A stretch of 38,369 nt of DNA, taken from positions 1-38,369 of the forward strand of contig JAGAAO010000022.1 of NCBI GenBank assembly GCA_017615275.1, in the 5' to 3' direction. The translations under genes and the position numbers were made by a program. Position 1 is the first letter of the stretch; the number at the start of each line of letters is the position of its first letter. Below are positions 25,121 to 34,269 of this stretch, one piece after another. Source of the stretch: Butyrivibrio sp. GTDB taxonomy: Bacteria; Bacillota; Clostridia; Lachnospirales; Lachnospiraceae. The notes beneath the pieces were generated by a model that saw only the letters and a program-made list of their open reading frames with translations, searched no databases and had not been told where the DNA came from.

Positions 25121-26095
25121 ATGCCTATGGAAACGAGTAAAGAAAAGTACATCACATTTGCTAATGCCAATGAGGATATCTGCATTTATAATAAACCTTT
25201 CTGGCTGGATGCGGTATGCGGTGAAGACAATTGGGATGCCGTTGTGGTTGAAAAAGACGGGGAAATTGTCGCAGCTGTACCGTATCATATAAGAAAAAAG
25301 TTCGGCGTCCGGTGCATATTGGAGCCGCAGCTTACACAATGTCTGGAGATATGGCTTAAACCGACGGAGAATCTGAAGCAGGAGCAGTTTCTGCACTATC
25401 AGTTCAGTACTATCGGGGAAGTTGTGCGCAAACTGTTGGAAGTCAAAGCGGATTTATATTATCAGACGTTTTCTTCAAAGCTTGATAACTGGATGCCATT
25501 TTGCTGGGAAGGGTTTAATCAGGAGACACGGTATACATTTTTGATCGAGAAGGGCCAAAGTGCAGAAGATATCGCGGCTCGGATGAGTCCTGCGGTCAGA
25601 CGTGAAATCAGGCAGGCATCGGAGAGCGGCTTAATAGAGGAATTGAGTGATATAGACATTTTTTATGAGTATCAGACTTTTGCATACTCAAGAAGGGGTA
25701 TGAAAAATCCTGTGTCAAAGAGTCTGACAGAGCGATTGTATGATATCTGCAAGGCAAGCAATGCCTGTAAAATACTGGCTGTGAAGGAAAACGGGAAAAT
25801 TTGCTGTGTCGGTTTTTATGTATATGACAGGGGAACTGTTTACGAATTGCTTTCAGGAACCGACCCTGACGAAAGAAATAAAAACTATAAAGCACTCATG
25901 ACATATGAAATGATCAAATATGCCATGGAGACCGGCCGTAACTTTGATTTTGAAGGGTCCATGGTTCAATCGATTGCCGAGAATAATCGTCGGTTTGGCG
26001 CTAAGATGGTTCCATACTATAAGATTTGGAAAACGAATACTAAGAATGTATTTAAGCGGTTGGCACTAAAAATAAAACTCGGCAATACTAGGTAA
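25121..26095 (+). CDS. FemAB/GNAT-like acyl- or aminoacyltransferase
   Basis: A 324-residue protein of the Acetyltransf_6/FemAB type. Starts at 25121 and 25127 are both possible, and neither has a strong ribosome site. ILEPQLTQCLEIWL near 70 and AARMSPAVRREIRQASESG near 150 match the FemAB layout, with VKENGKICCVGFYVYDRGTV and LLSGTDPDERNKNYKALMTY near the second acetyltransferase half, then FDFEGSM. It comes straight after the amino-uronic acid genes, so it might acylate the new 3-amino group or another residue. That is an inference from position. Confidence 0.72.
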   Translation: MPMETSKEKYITFANANEDICIYNKPFWLDAVCGEDNWDAVVVEKDGEIVAAVPYHIRKKFGVRCILEPQLTQCLEIWLKPTENLKQEQFLHYQFSTIGEVVRKLLEVKADLYYQTFSSKLDNWMPFCWEGFNQETRYTFLIEKGQSAEDIAARMSPAVRREIRQASESGLIEELSDIDIFYEYQTFAYSRRGMKNPVSKSLTERLYDICKASNACKILAVKENGKICCVGFYVYDRGTVYELLSGTDPDERNKNYKALMTYEMIKYAMETGRNFDFEGSMVQSIAENNRRFGAKMVPYYKIWKTNTKNVFKRLALKIKLGNTR

Positions 26096-26144
26096 AGAGA
26101 ATTTTGAGACAGGGAAGATGCATAAAGGTTAGGAGACAAGGTTT

Positions 26145-27959
26145 ATGCAGGCGATTATATTGGCGGCCGGAATGGGAAAACGGCTCAAGGAACTGACAAA
26201 ACATAACACAAAATGTATGGTGAAGGTGGGCGGAGTGATGCTCATTGAGAGAATGCTTTTACAGCTTGACTGTAAAGACCTCACCCGTATTGTGATAGTG
26301 ATCGGGTTTGAAGGCCGGAAGCTGCAGGATTTCATCGAAACTCTTTCAGTGAAAACACCAATCACATTCATTGAAAATCCGATTTATGACAGAACAAATA
26401 ATATATATTCCCTGGCACTTGCAAAGGATCGGCTCCGCGCGGAAGACACGGTTATTTTAGAGTCGGACCTAATTTTTGATGATGAAGTTTTGGATATGCT
26501 TCTGTCGGATCCGCGGGATACGCTTGCCCTGGTGGACAAATATGAGTCGTGGATGGATGGAACCTGTGTCAAGCTTGATGAGGAAAATCACATCGTAGAA
26601 TTCGTGCCAGGGTCAGTGTTCCGTTTTGATGAGGCTGATATATATTACAAAACCGTGAATGTATATAAGTTTAGCCGGCATTTTTCGGAAACTTATTATA
26701 TTCCTGCGTTGGAAGCATATCTGAAGGCTCTCGGGGAGAATGAATATTACGAACAGGTGCTCAGAGTCGTCGTTATGCTGAATGATTCTATCATTCAGGC
26801 AAAAAGGCTTTCCGGTCAGAAATGGTACGAGATTGATGATATTCAGGATTTAGATATTGCCGAGTCGTTGTTTGAAAAGGATGAAAATATCCGTTCACGA
26901 ATGATGAGCGAACGATATGGCGGTTATTGGCGTTATCCTAAGATGCTGGATTTCTGCTATCTGGTGAATCAGTTTTTCCCGACACAGCGGATGAAAGAGG
27001 AGATGGGAGCTGTCTTTGAGACGATGCTTACGGAATATCCAAGCGGAATGCGCGTAAACAGCCTGCTTGCAGGAAAATGCTTTGATGTCAGAGCGGAAAA
27101 CATAGCAGTCGGAAACGGAGCTTCAGAGTTGATAAAAAGTCTGATGGAGAGCTTTTCCGGTAAGACAGGATTTGTCAGGCCGACATTCGAAGAGTATCCG
27201 AACCGATATGATAGCGGGCGATCGGTTTTCTTTGACACAAAAAGTCCGGATTATTCTTATGGCGCGGACGAGCTTATTCGATTCTTCGGGGAACATCCGA
27301 TTGATAATCTGGTAATTGTGAACCCGGACAATCCAAGCGGAAACTACATCCCGAAGAAAGACATGTTAATGCTTGCCGCATGGTGCAGGGAAAGGGGCAT
27401 CAACCTTTTGATCGATGAATCCTTTGTCGATTTTTCCGACGAAGTGAATGCAACGCTGATAAATCGGGAGTACTTATCTGAATTCCCGAATCTGTATGTC
27501 ATAAAGAGTATTTCGAAGTCTTACGGTGTGCCGGGACTTCGTCTTGGAGTACTTGCTTCCGGGGATACAGGGAAGATTGAAGAGATCAGGAAAGATTTGG
27601 CGATATGGAATATCAATTCTTTCGCAGAGTACTTTATGCAGATATTGGAAAAGTATCGTAAGTCATACGAGGTTGCACTTGAACTGCTTCGAAAGGAACG
27701 ATCGAGGTTCATGAATGAGCTTGCAATGATTCCGGGAATTCGCGTCATTCCGTCTCAGGCGGATTTCGTGATGATAGAGTATAACGGAGATTCCGGGAGA
27801 TTGACAAGTATTCTTCTTGCCAAATACAACATTCTGGTTAAGGATTTAGAAAAAAAAATGCAGGGACAGTCCTATCTGAGGTTTGCTGTCAGAACAAAAG
27901 AAGACAACGAACGGCTTCTGTCGGCACTGCGTGAGATTATATCTGGAGAAATGTCATGA
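26145..27959 (+). CDS. Fused nucleotidyltransferase and PLP aminotransferase/decarboxylase
   Basis: A 604-residue two-domain protein. Residues 1-240 are a LicC-like NTP transferase: IILAAGMGKRLKELT, then KCMVKVGG, and ESDLIFDD as the metal site. Residues 255-604 are a fold-type I PLP enzyme close to HisC and CobD, with GNGASELIKSL, NPDNPSGNYIP and SISKSYGVPGLRLG, whose Lys458 is the PLP anchor. Similar fusions (PntC) make CDP-activated 2-aminoethylphosphonate, and CobD-like enzymes in capsule loci decarboxylate phosphoserine for CDP-ethanolamine. Either product would feed phospho-decoration. ATGA overlap with the next gene suggests coupling. Confidence 0.85.
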   Translation: MQAIILAAGMGKRLKELTKHNTKCMVKVGGVMLIERMLLQLDCKDLTRIVIVIGFEGRKLQDFIETLSVKTPITFIENPIYDRTNNIYSLALAKDRLRAEDTVILESDLIFDDEVLDMLLSDPRDTLALVDKYESWMDGTCVKLDEENHIVEFVPGSVFRFDEADIYYKTVNVYKFSRHFSETYYIPALEAYLKALGENEYYEQVLRVVVMLNDSIIQAKRLSGQKWYEIDDIQDLDIAESLFEKDENIRSRMMSERYGGYWRYPKMLDFCYLVNQFFPTQRMKEEMGAVFETMLTEYPSGMRVNSLLAGKCFDVRAENIAVGNGASELIKSLMESFSGKTGFVRPTFEEYPNRYDSGRSVFFDTKSPDYSYGADELIRFFGEHPIDNLVIVNPDNPSGNYIPKKDMLMLAAWCRERGINLLIDESFVDFSDEVNATLINREYLSEFPNLYVIKSISKSYGVPGLRLGVLASGDTGKIEEIRKDLAIWNINSFAEYFMQILEKYRKSYEVALELLRKERSRFMNELAMIPGIRVIPSQADFVMIEYNGDSGRLTSILLAKYNILVKDLEKKMQGQSYLRFAVRTKEDNERLLSALREIISGEMS

Positions 27960-30763
27960 GTTTTTCAACCATTTTTTTTACGATCATCATTAAACCACTG
28001 GAACTTTTGTTCGAAGTGGTTTATTATAATGCAAATAAACTCATCCATGACCCGGGCTTGTCCATAGTTTTCCTCAGCCTTGCCGTTAATTTTTTGATCC
28101 TGCCGTTATATCAGAAAGCGGACAAGATGCAGGAGGAAGAGAAAAAGGTTGAAGAAAAGCTGAAAGACGGGGTTAAGCATATAAAGAAAACCTTTCGGGG
28201 AAACGAACGCTTTTATATGATTCAAACTTACTACCGCCAGAACGGGTATAAGCCGGTTTATGCACTTCGGGGAGCAGTTCCTTTGCTGTTGGAAATTCCT
28301 TTCTTCATTGCGGCGTATCATTTTCTGTCGACGCTGAATTCACTTCATGGTATTTCTTTTGGCCCGATTGCCGATCTCGGAGCACCGGATGCAATGATTA
28401 CATGGGGAGACCTGACAATCAATGTTCTTCCGATCATCATGACGGTGATCAATATCATTTCCGGTGCGATCTATGCTGAAAGGCTTTCAAAAAGAGGAAA
28501 AATCCAGCTGGTGGTTTTGGCGGCAGTATTCCTTGTATTACTGTATGGTGCACCTGCGGGTCTGGTATTCTATTGGACTCTGAATAATCTGTTTTCACTT
28601 GTTAAGAATATCTTCTACAAACTGAAAAATCCAAAGCGTGTATTGCTTTTTCTTTTCGCTCTTGCCGGAGCGGGGGTTGCAATCTTTTCTGTAGTGCGGA
28701 CTGATTACGGAACCAGAAGACGGCTGTTTCTTCTGGTTGGGGCAGCGGTTCTGTTGATGCCGCTGGTTGTTTCCGAAGTCAAGAAAAGATTCAAAGTCGC
28801 GAAACAGCCGGAAGATTTGAACCAAAGAGATACTGTAAGCTTTCGGAGGATATTTTTCCTTTCAGGGCTGTATTTGTCAATCCTGTTGGGACTGCTGATT
28901 CCGGGAAATGTTGTCGCATCCTCGGTGTCTGAGTTTGTTGATGTTGATGTTCCCCATTCGCCGATCAGTTATGTCTGGGTGACGTTTCTGATCGGCGTCG
29001 GATATTTTATTGTTTGGTTTGGCGTTATATTTTTCATGGCCGACGTGAAGACAAGAAAGTATCTGGCAGGCGGAGTGTTTTGTTTTTCTACAATATGCAC
29101 TGTGAATTATATGCTGTTTAACAAGAAAGCGGGAACAATGTCTGACCTGCTTCAGTTTGACGAGGCACTTTTATATTCGAAAAAAGAGTATGCAATAAAT
29201 CTTTTGACACTTGCGGCAATTGTGGTACTTTGTGTCGTCTTAGTCAAATGGAACAAAAAACTCGTGTTCGCCTTACTTATGGCCGGCGTAATAGCGGTTG
29301 GAATTCCGGGCATCAAAAATATCATAAATATTAACAGAGATTATAAAACAACTCAGGAGCGAATCACACAAGCGGATAAATATCCGACGCTTACGTTCAG
29401 TAAAACCGGGAAAAACGTTGTTGTTTTAATGGTGGACAGTCTTGTGAGTTATTATGTGCCGTATATGTTTTATGAGAAGCCGGAACTAATGGAGGCTTTT
29501 GACGGGTTTACTTTCTATCCCAATACTATCTCATTTGGATGTCAGACTATTTTCGGTTCGCCCGGGCTGTATGGCGGATACGAGTATACACCGAAAGAAA
29601 TGAATAAGAGGGATCAGGAATTACTTGTTGATAAGCAAAACGAGGCGCTTAGGGTAATGCCTGCAATTTTCTATCAGGGTAATTATGCAGTGACGGTATG
29701 CGACCCGACCTACGCAGGATATAATGAGGTTCCGGACCTGACAATATACGATGAATATCCCGGGATGGAAACATATGTTACCATGGGGAGAGTCGGACAG
29801 AATGAATTGGCCCGCGAACGGATAGAAGAAACCAGAAGCCGGAATTTTTTCTTATACTCGGTTTTTGGGGTATGTCCGTCGTTGTTCCAGTTGAATATAT
29901 ACGATGGAGGGAATTACTGTTCCACGAGGACCGGTACGGAGGAAGAAAACCGGCAGCTTGTTCCGGGAGGACAGGTAATGGAGACTCTTTCTATTGCGAC
30001 CGGAGTTCACAGCGGATTTATGAAGCAATATAATGTCATGAATAATCTTGAGAACATTTCGGAAACGGTTGACGACGGGACAGATCATTTTATCATGATG
30101 AGCAACAGTCTTCCGCATAACCCGATGTTTGTTAAGGAACCGGAGTACGAACCGTTGTATTCGGTTGACAATACGGAATATGACAAAACACATCACATAA
30201 AAGATAACGGAAAAGGTGACTTAAAGGATTTTTATGACGAGGGCAATTACCCCAGATATCAGGCTAATATGACGGCCATGCTGAAACTCGCAGAATGGTT
30301 CTCTTATCTGAAAGAGAAAGGCATTTGGGACAATACCAGAATCATCATTGTTTCGGATCATGCAAGACGTCTCGGTGATTTGGCGGGAATGCGAAAGTAT
30401 TTCGGTTTTGAAGTGGATCGTAACGTTCCCGAGCATATGGATGAAACGGATTTTTCGGTGTTTAACTGCACGCTGCTCGTTAAGGATTTTGGCGCTTCGG
30501 GATTTGTTACGGATGACACGTTTATGACAAATGCGGATGTTCCGACCCTGGCATTCCGGACTCTGATTGACAATCCGATCAATCCGTTTACAGGAAAACC
30601 TATAGACAGTACATACAAAATGAACAATAGGATGGAGTTGTTCATGGGGAAGAATTACAGTGTATATTCGAACAATGGTTATACCTTCCAACCGGACCAC
30701 TGGTTCTCGGTTCGTGACAATATCTTTGACCTGGATAATTGGGAATACATTGGTTATCGCTAG
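27956..30763 (+). CDS. YidC-like membrane domain fused to a sulfatase-fold phosphotransferase
   Basis: A 935-residue protein. Residues 1-225 look like the YidC/Oxa1 insertase core: DPGLSIVFLSLAVNFLILP, an amphipathic charged hairpin, LRGAVPLLLEIPFFIAAYHF, and GAPAGLVFYWTLNNLFSLVK. Several more membrane helices follow (about 228-470). From about 480 an extracytoplasmic alkaline-phosphatase/sulfatase domain carries VVVLMVDS, GCQTIFGSPG with a Thr or Ser nucleophile candidate, and IIIVSDHARR. This is the fold of LTA synthase and phosphoethanolamine transferases. The start codon overlaps the stop of the fused cytidylyltransferase gene. It probably transfers a phospho-alcohol onto surface glycans, which is an inference. 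Confidence 0.85.
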   Translation: MSFSTIFFTIIIKPLELLFEVVYYNANKLIHDPGLSIVFLSLAVNFLILPLYQKADKMQEEEKKVEEKLKDGVKHIKKTFRGNERFYMIQTYYRQNGYKPVYALRGAVPLLLEIPFFIAAYHFLSTLNSLHGISFGPIADLGAPDAMITWGDLTINVLPIIMTVINIISGAIYAERLSKRGKIQLVVLAAVFLVLLYGAPAGLVFYWTLNNLFSLVKNIFYKLKNPKRVLLFLFALAGAGVAIFSVVRTDYGTRRRLFLLVGAAVLLMPLVVSEVKKRFKVAKQPEDLNQRDTVSFRRIFFLSGLYLSILLGLLIPGNVVASSVSEFVDVDVPHSPISYVWVTFLIGVGYFIVWFGVIFFMADVKTRKYLAGGVFCFSTICTVNYMLFNKKAGTMSDLLQFDEALLYSKKEYAINLLTLAAIVVLCVVLVKWNKKLVFALLMAGVIAVGIPGIKNIININRDYKTTQERITQADKYPTLTFSKTGKNVVVLMVDSLVSYYVPYMFYEKPELMEAFDGFTFYPNTISFGCQTIFGSPGLYGGYEYTPKEMNKRDQELLVDKQNEALRVMPAIFYQGNYAVTVCDPTYAGYNEVPDLTIYDEYPGMETYVTMGRVGQNELARERIEETRSRNFFLYSVFGVCPSLFQLNIYDGGNYCSTRTGTEEENRQLVPGGQVMETLSIATGVHSGFMKQYNVMNNLENISETVDDGTDHFIMMSNSLPHNPMFVKEPEYEPLYSVDNTEYDKTHHIKDNGKGDLKDFYDEGNYPRYQANMTAMLKLAEWFSYLKEKGIWDNTRIIIVSDHARRLGDLAGMRKYFGFEVDRNVPEHMDETDFSVFNCTLLVKDFGASGFVTDDTFMTNADVPTLAFRTLIDNPINPFTGKPIDSTYKMNNRMELFMGKNYSVYSNNGYTFQPDHWFSVRDNIFDLDNWEYIGYR

Positions 30764-30779
30764 AAGGAGTTGATTTTTT

Positions 30780-32012
30780 ATGCACTCTCATATATTTCTT
30801 TATATTGATCCCGGAACCGGGAGTATGCTTTTTACGATTTTAATCAGTGTTATCAGTGTGGCGATATATTTCCTGAGAGACATTTTTGTGAAACTTTGCC
30901 TTTGGTTTAGCGGAAGACATGCAGAAAAAAATTACGAAAAACTGCCGGTGGTGATTTTCTCGGACGACAAAAGGTATTGGAATGTTTTTGAACCAATCTG
31001 TGAAGAGCTGGAGTCAAGAGGGATTGATACGGTATATATGACCTCTTCTGAAGATGATCCCGCATTTAAAAAGCCGTATGAGCATATAAGGGCGGAGTTT
31101 ATCGGAAAAGGAAACAAAGCATTTGCCAAATTGAACCGGCTTAGCGCAGAAGTGGTGCTCTCAACGACTCCGAGCCTTGATGTGTTCCAGTGGAAAAGGT
31201 CAAAAAACGTTAATTGTTATATCCACATCGCGCATGCGGCGGATGACATCACAAAGTACAGGATGTTCGGAATCGATTATTATGATTCGATTTTACTTGG
31301 AGGAGAGTATCAGGGCCGACAGGTGCGGGCATTGGAAAAATTGCGGAATCTCCCGGCAAAGGACATCGAATACGTTGGTATGCCGTATCTGGACAGGATG
31401 AGACAGCGTCTTGATCAAACAGAAAGCGATTCAAAGGCGGGGAATAAAATAACGGTTCTTCTGGCCCCATCCTGGGGAGAAAGCGGGATTCTTTCAAAAT
31501 ATGGGGCGGAATTTGTGGAGAACCTGGCTGAGACAGGTTATGAAATCATTATCAGACCGCATCCGCAATCTTATGTTTCCGAAAAGGAAATGCTGGACGA
31601 GCTCCAAAAACGATTCGCCGATGTGCCGAATATTACATGGAATCGGGACAACGATAACTTTGAAGTATTAAGGCGGTCCGATATATTGATTTCGGATTTT
31701 TCCGGTGTTATTTTTGATTTTGCACTTGTGTTTGATAAGCCGGTCATCTATGCGGATACGGAATTTGACAAGTCGCCGTATGATTGTTATTGGCTTGACG
31801 AAGAGCTTTGGACCTTTGAAATTCTGCCGAAAATAGGAATGGAACTGAACACATTCAATCAGAAGGACATCCGGAAACTAATTTCAGAGTGCCTGCATCG
31901 TGAGGAATTCCGTCAGGGAAGAGAGCAGGCGAGAAGAGAAACCTGGATGCATATGGGGGAGGGTGCCCGGCGAACAGTGGATTATATCGTAGACCACCTT
32001 CGGTTTGAATGA
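30780..32012 (+). CDS. CDP-glycerol/ribitol phosphotransferase-like (TagB/TagF family)
   Basis: A 410-residue protein with an N-terminal membrane anchor (LFTILISVISVAIYFLRDIF) and a GT-B like catalytic part. VLSTTPSLDVFQW, IHIAHAADD, IIIRPHPQS and DILISDFSGVIFDFALVFDK are hallmarks of the glycerophosphotransferase family of teichoic acid synthesis. AAGGAG precedes the ATG, 16 bases after the previous stop. It could add or polymerise glycerol- or another polyol-phosphate on the lipid-linked glycan. The donor (CDP-glycerol) is a family expectation. Confidence 0.85.
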   Translation: MHSHIFLYIDPGTGSMLFTILISVISVAIYFLRDIFVKLCLWFSGRHAEKNYEKLPVVIFSDDKRYWNVFEPICEELESRGIDTVYMTSSEDDPAFKKPYEHIRAEFIGKGNKAFAKLNRLSAEVVLSTTPSLDVFQWKRSKNVNCYIHIAHAADDITKYRMFGIDYYDSILLGGEYQGRQVRALEKLRNLPAKDIEYVGMPYLDRMRQRLDQTESDSKAGNKITVLLAPSWGESGILSKYGAEFVENLAETGYEIIIRPHPQSYVSEKEMLDELQKRFADVPNITWNRDNDNFEVLRRSDILISDFSGVIFDFALVFDKPVIYADTEFDKSPYDCYWLDEELWTFEILPKIGMELNTFNQKDIRKLISECLHREEFRQGREQARRETWMHMGEGARRTVDYIVDHLRFE

Positions 32013-32031
32013 AAAATGTGAGGTATGATAA

Positions 32032-33219
32032 ATGGTATTCAGCTCGGCTATATTCTTGCTGATATTTTTGCCGATTGTCTTTGTCGGTAACCTTTTGATC
32101 TGGAAGAAACTATCAAACGCCTTCCTGCTCTTTGCAAGCCTTGTTTTCTATGCCTGGGGTGAGCCTTATCTGGTGTTGCTTTTGGTTGCTTCGATTATGG
32201 TCAATTGGGGCTGCGGGCTGATGTTATCGAGAATAACAGGGAAACTTCGGAATGCTGTTTTGTTTGTCGGAATCGTCTGCAATCTCGGGGCATTCGGGTA
32301 TTACAAATACGCCGGTTTTTTCGTAAGAGCATTAAACAACATTGTCGGCAGACAAGTTTTAACGGTTCCGGACATAGCACTGCCGATTGGCATCTCATTT
32401 TTCACATTTCAGGCCTTGTCTTATATTATAGACGTTTACAGAAATAATACGGAGGCATCCGCCAATCCGGTCAATGTGGCTTTATATATTTCCTTCTTCC
32501 CGCAGTTGATTGCAGGGCCGATTGTGAAATACAGAGATATCGATAAACAGATTGAAACCCGTTCGGCAAGCTGGATTGATGTTTCGGATGGGTTTAAACG
32601 GTTCATATACGGGCTCGGGAAGAAGGTTCTGATAGCAAATGTGCTCGGAAAGTGTGTTGACACAATCTATTCGTATGGTATCGCTGTGATAGATTGTAAA
32701 GCGGCCTGGATTGGTGCGTTGGCATATACATTTCAGATTTACTATGACTTTTCCGGTTATTCGGATATGGCAATCGGGTTGGGACAGATGTTTGGCTTCA
32801 GAATTCCCGAAAACTTTCAGTATCCGTATCTTTCGAGATCAATATCTGAGTTTTGGAGAAGATGGCATATTTCCTTAGGATTATGGTTTCGGGAATATGT
32901 TTATATCCCGTTGGGCGGAAATAGAAAGGGAACCATTCGAACGTATATCAATCTGATTATCGTTTTCTTTCTCACGGGGCTTTGGCATGGGGCAGCTGTT
33001 TCATTCGTAATCTGGGGATTGTATCACGGCATTTTTGTTGTTATTGAAAGACTCGGACTGAAAAAGACAATTCTGGATAAGTCAGTTATCATATCGAGAG
33101 TCTATACTTTTTTGGTCGTCACATTCGGGTGGGTACTATTTCGCGCAAAAGGCATCATGACCGGTGTGAGATGGGCTGGCACAGGCATTTATATTGGGGG
33201 AGGAGTTCCTTGCAGGTGA
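32032..33219 (+). CDS. MBOAT O-acyltransferase, C-terminally truncated
   Basis: A 395-residue AlgI/DltB-type membrane acyltransferase. It starts VFSSAIFLLIFLPIVFVGNL and has the family text FPQLIAGPIVKYRDI and WHISLGLWFREYVYIPLGGN. The active-site His is in LTGLWHGAAVSFV, then WGLYHGIFVV. Usual family length is about 470 or more. Here the frame ends soon after FGWVLFRAKGIMTG with the foreign tail GIYIGGGVPCR, because the DNA switches to rfbA near 33195. The usual SGNH/DHHW partner is absent. The protein is probably inactive or altered. Confidence 0.85.
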   Translation: MVFSSAIFLLIFLPIVFVGNLLIWKKLSNAFLLFASLVFYAWGEPYLVLLLVASIMVNWGCGLMLSRITGKLRNAVLFVGIVCNLGAFGYYKYAGFFVRALNNIVGRQVLTVPDIALPIGISFFTFQALSYIIDVYRNNTEASANPVNVALYISFFPQLIAGPIVKYRDIDKQIETRSASWIDVSDGFKRFIYGLGKKVLIANVLGKCVDTIYSYGIAVIDCKAAWIGALAYTFQIYYDFSGYSDMAIGLGQMFGFRIPENFQYPYLSRSISEFWRRWHISLGLWFREYVYIPLGGNRKGTIRTYINLIIVFFLTGLWHGAAVSFVIWGLYHGIFVVIERLGLKKTILDKSVIISRVYTFLVVTFGWVLFRAKGIMTGVRWAGTGIYIGGGVPCR

Positions 33220-33808
33220 TGCCGGAGCGATGGTCCTAGGTGATAACATCTTTTATGGTAATGGGTTCAGGACATTGCTTAAGGCAGCAGTTAATAATGC
33301 TGAAGTTAATAAGAGAGCTACGGTATTTGGATATTATGTACCGGACCCTGAAAGATTCGGTGTAGTAGAGTTTGATGAGACTGGGAAGGCTTTAAGCATA
33401 GAGGAGAAACCGAAGGAGCCAAAGTCTAATTATGCTGTGACGGGATTATATTTCTATCCGGCAGGAGTAAGTGATAGAACTAATCAGGTGAAGCCTTCAG
33501 CTCGTGGTGAGCTTGAGATTACAACTCTTAATGAGATGTATCTGGATGATGGGCTATTGGATGTTCAGTTATTAGGACGTGGATTCGCATGGCTTGATAC
33601 CGGGACTATGAGTAGTTTACTTGAGGCAGCCAATTTTGTGGAGATGATCCAGTCAAGACAGGGAATTACCATATCAGCTCCTGAAGAGATCGCATTTATC
33701 AATGGGTTTATAGATAGGGATAGACTTATGGAGAGTGCTAAAGCGTATGGGAAGAGCCCGTATGGAGAGCACTTGAAGAAAGTGGCTGAGGGGAAGGTTA
33801 GGTACTGA
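33194..33808 (+). pseudogene. rfbA: Glucose-1-phosphate thymidylyltransferase, 5'-truncated
   Basis: The frame encodes the last 204 residues of RfbA, which is normally about 290 and makes dTDP-glucose for rhamnose. AMVLGDNIFYGNGF, SIEEKPKEPKSNYAVTGLYF and RGFAWLDTGTMSSLLEAANF are textbook RfbA. The missing N-terminus held the nucleotide-binding GGSGTRL motif, so the product cannot be functional. The only start in the frame is a TTG created at the junction with the MBOAT gene. No rfbB, rfbC or rfbD is nearby. Confidence 0.85.
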
Positions 33809-33866
33809 ACGACGAAAGGCAAGTAATGAACGCAATAAATTTAGACAGGGTTGAGGAGGTGACAAG

Positions 33867-34163
33867 ATGGCAAAATCGTATGAGAATATAGTTTCAGATA
33901 TTAGTAATTATATCAGTAAATGTGGTGGAAAATACTCTGAATATTATTGTGGTATCACTAATGATGCAGAGAGACGTATATTTGACGAACATAATGTAGA
34001 TAAAAATGGAGTTTGGATTTATCGTACAGCTACTTCAGATGCAGTTGCAAGGGAAGCCGAAAAGTTTTTTTTGAATTCTGGTTGTAAGGGCGGAACAGGT
34101 GGTGGTAGTGATGACTGCAAAATAGTCTATTGTTATAAGATAACAAGTACTACAGAGCAGTGA
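33867..34163 (+). CDS. Small GIY-YIG-like hypothetical protein
   Basis: A 98-residue protein with an excellent ribosome site, GAGGAGGTGACAAG, before the ATG. GKYSEYYCGITNDAERRIFD and EHNVDKNGVWIYRT resemble the strand-helix start of GIY-YIG nucleases (Tyr, Gly-Ile, Arg, His), and AREAEKFFLNSG may supply the conserved Glu. A Gly-rich stretch, GCKGGTGGGSDD, follows. The resemblance is suggestive only. It sits between two ruined polysaccharide genes and may have entered with a mobile segment. Confidence 0.65.
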   Translation: MAKSYENIVSDISNYISKCGGKYSEYYCGITNDAERRIFDEHNVDKNGVWIYRTATSDAVAREAEKFFLNSGCKGGTGGGSDDCKIVYCYKITSTTEQ

Positions 34164-34269
34164 GTGTTTTTTTTTAGGACTGCCTCCATGTATTTATAAA
34201 AGATAATTTCTTGGTCGAAGGTAGCAAAACATATGGACAGTGTGGTGATGTTACAACATCATCAGAAAA

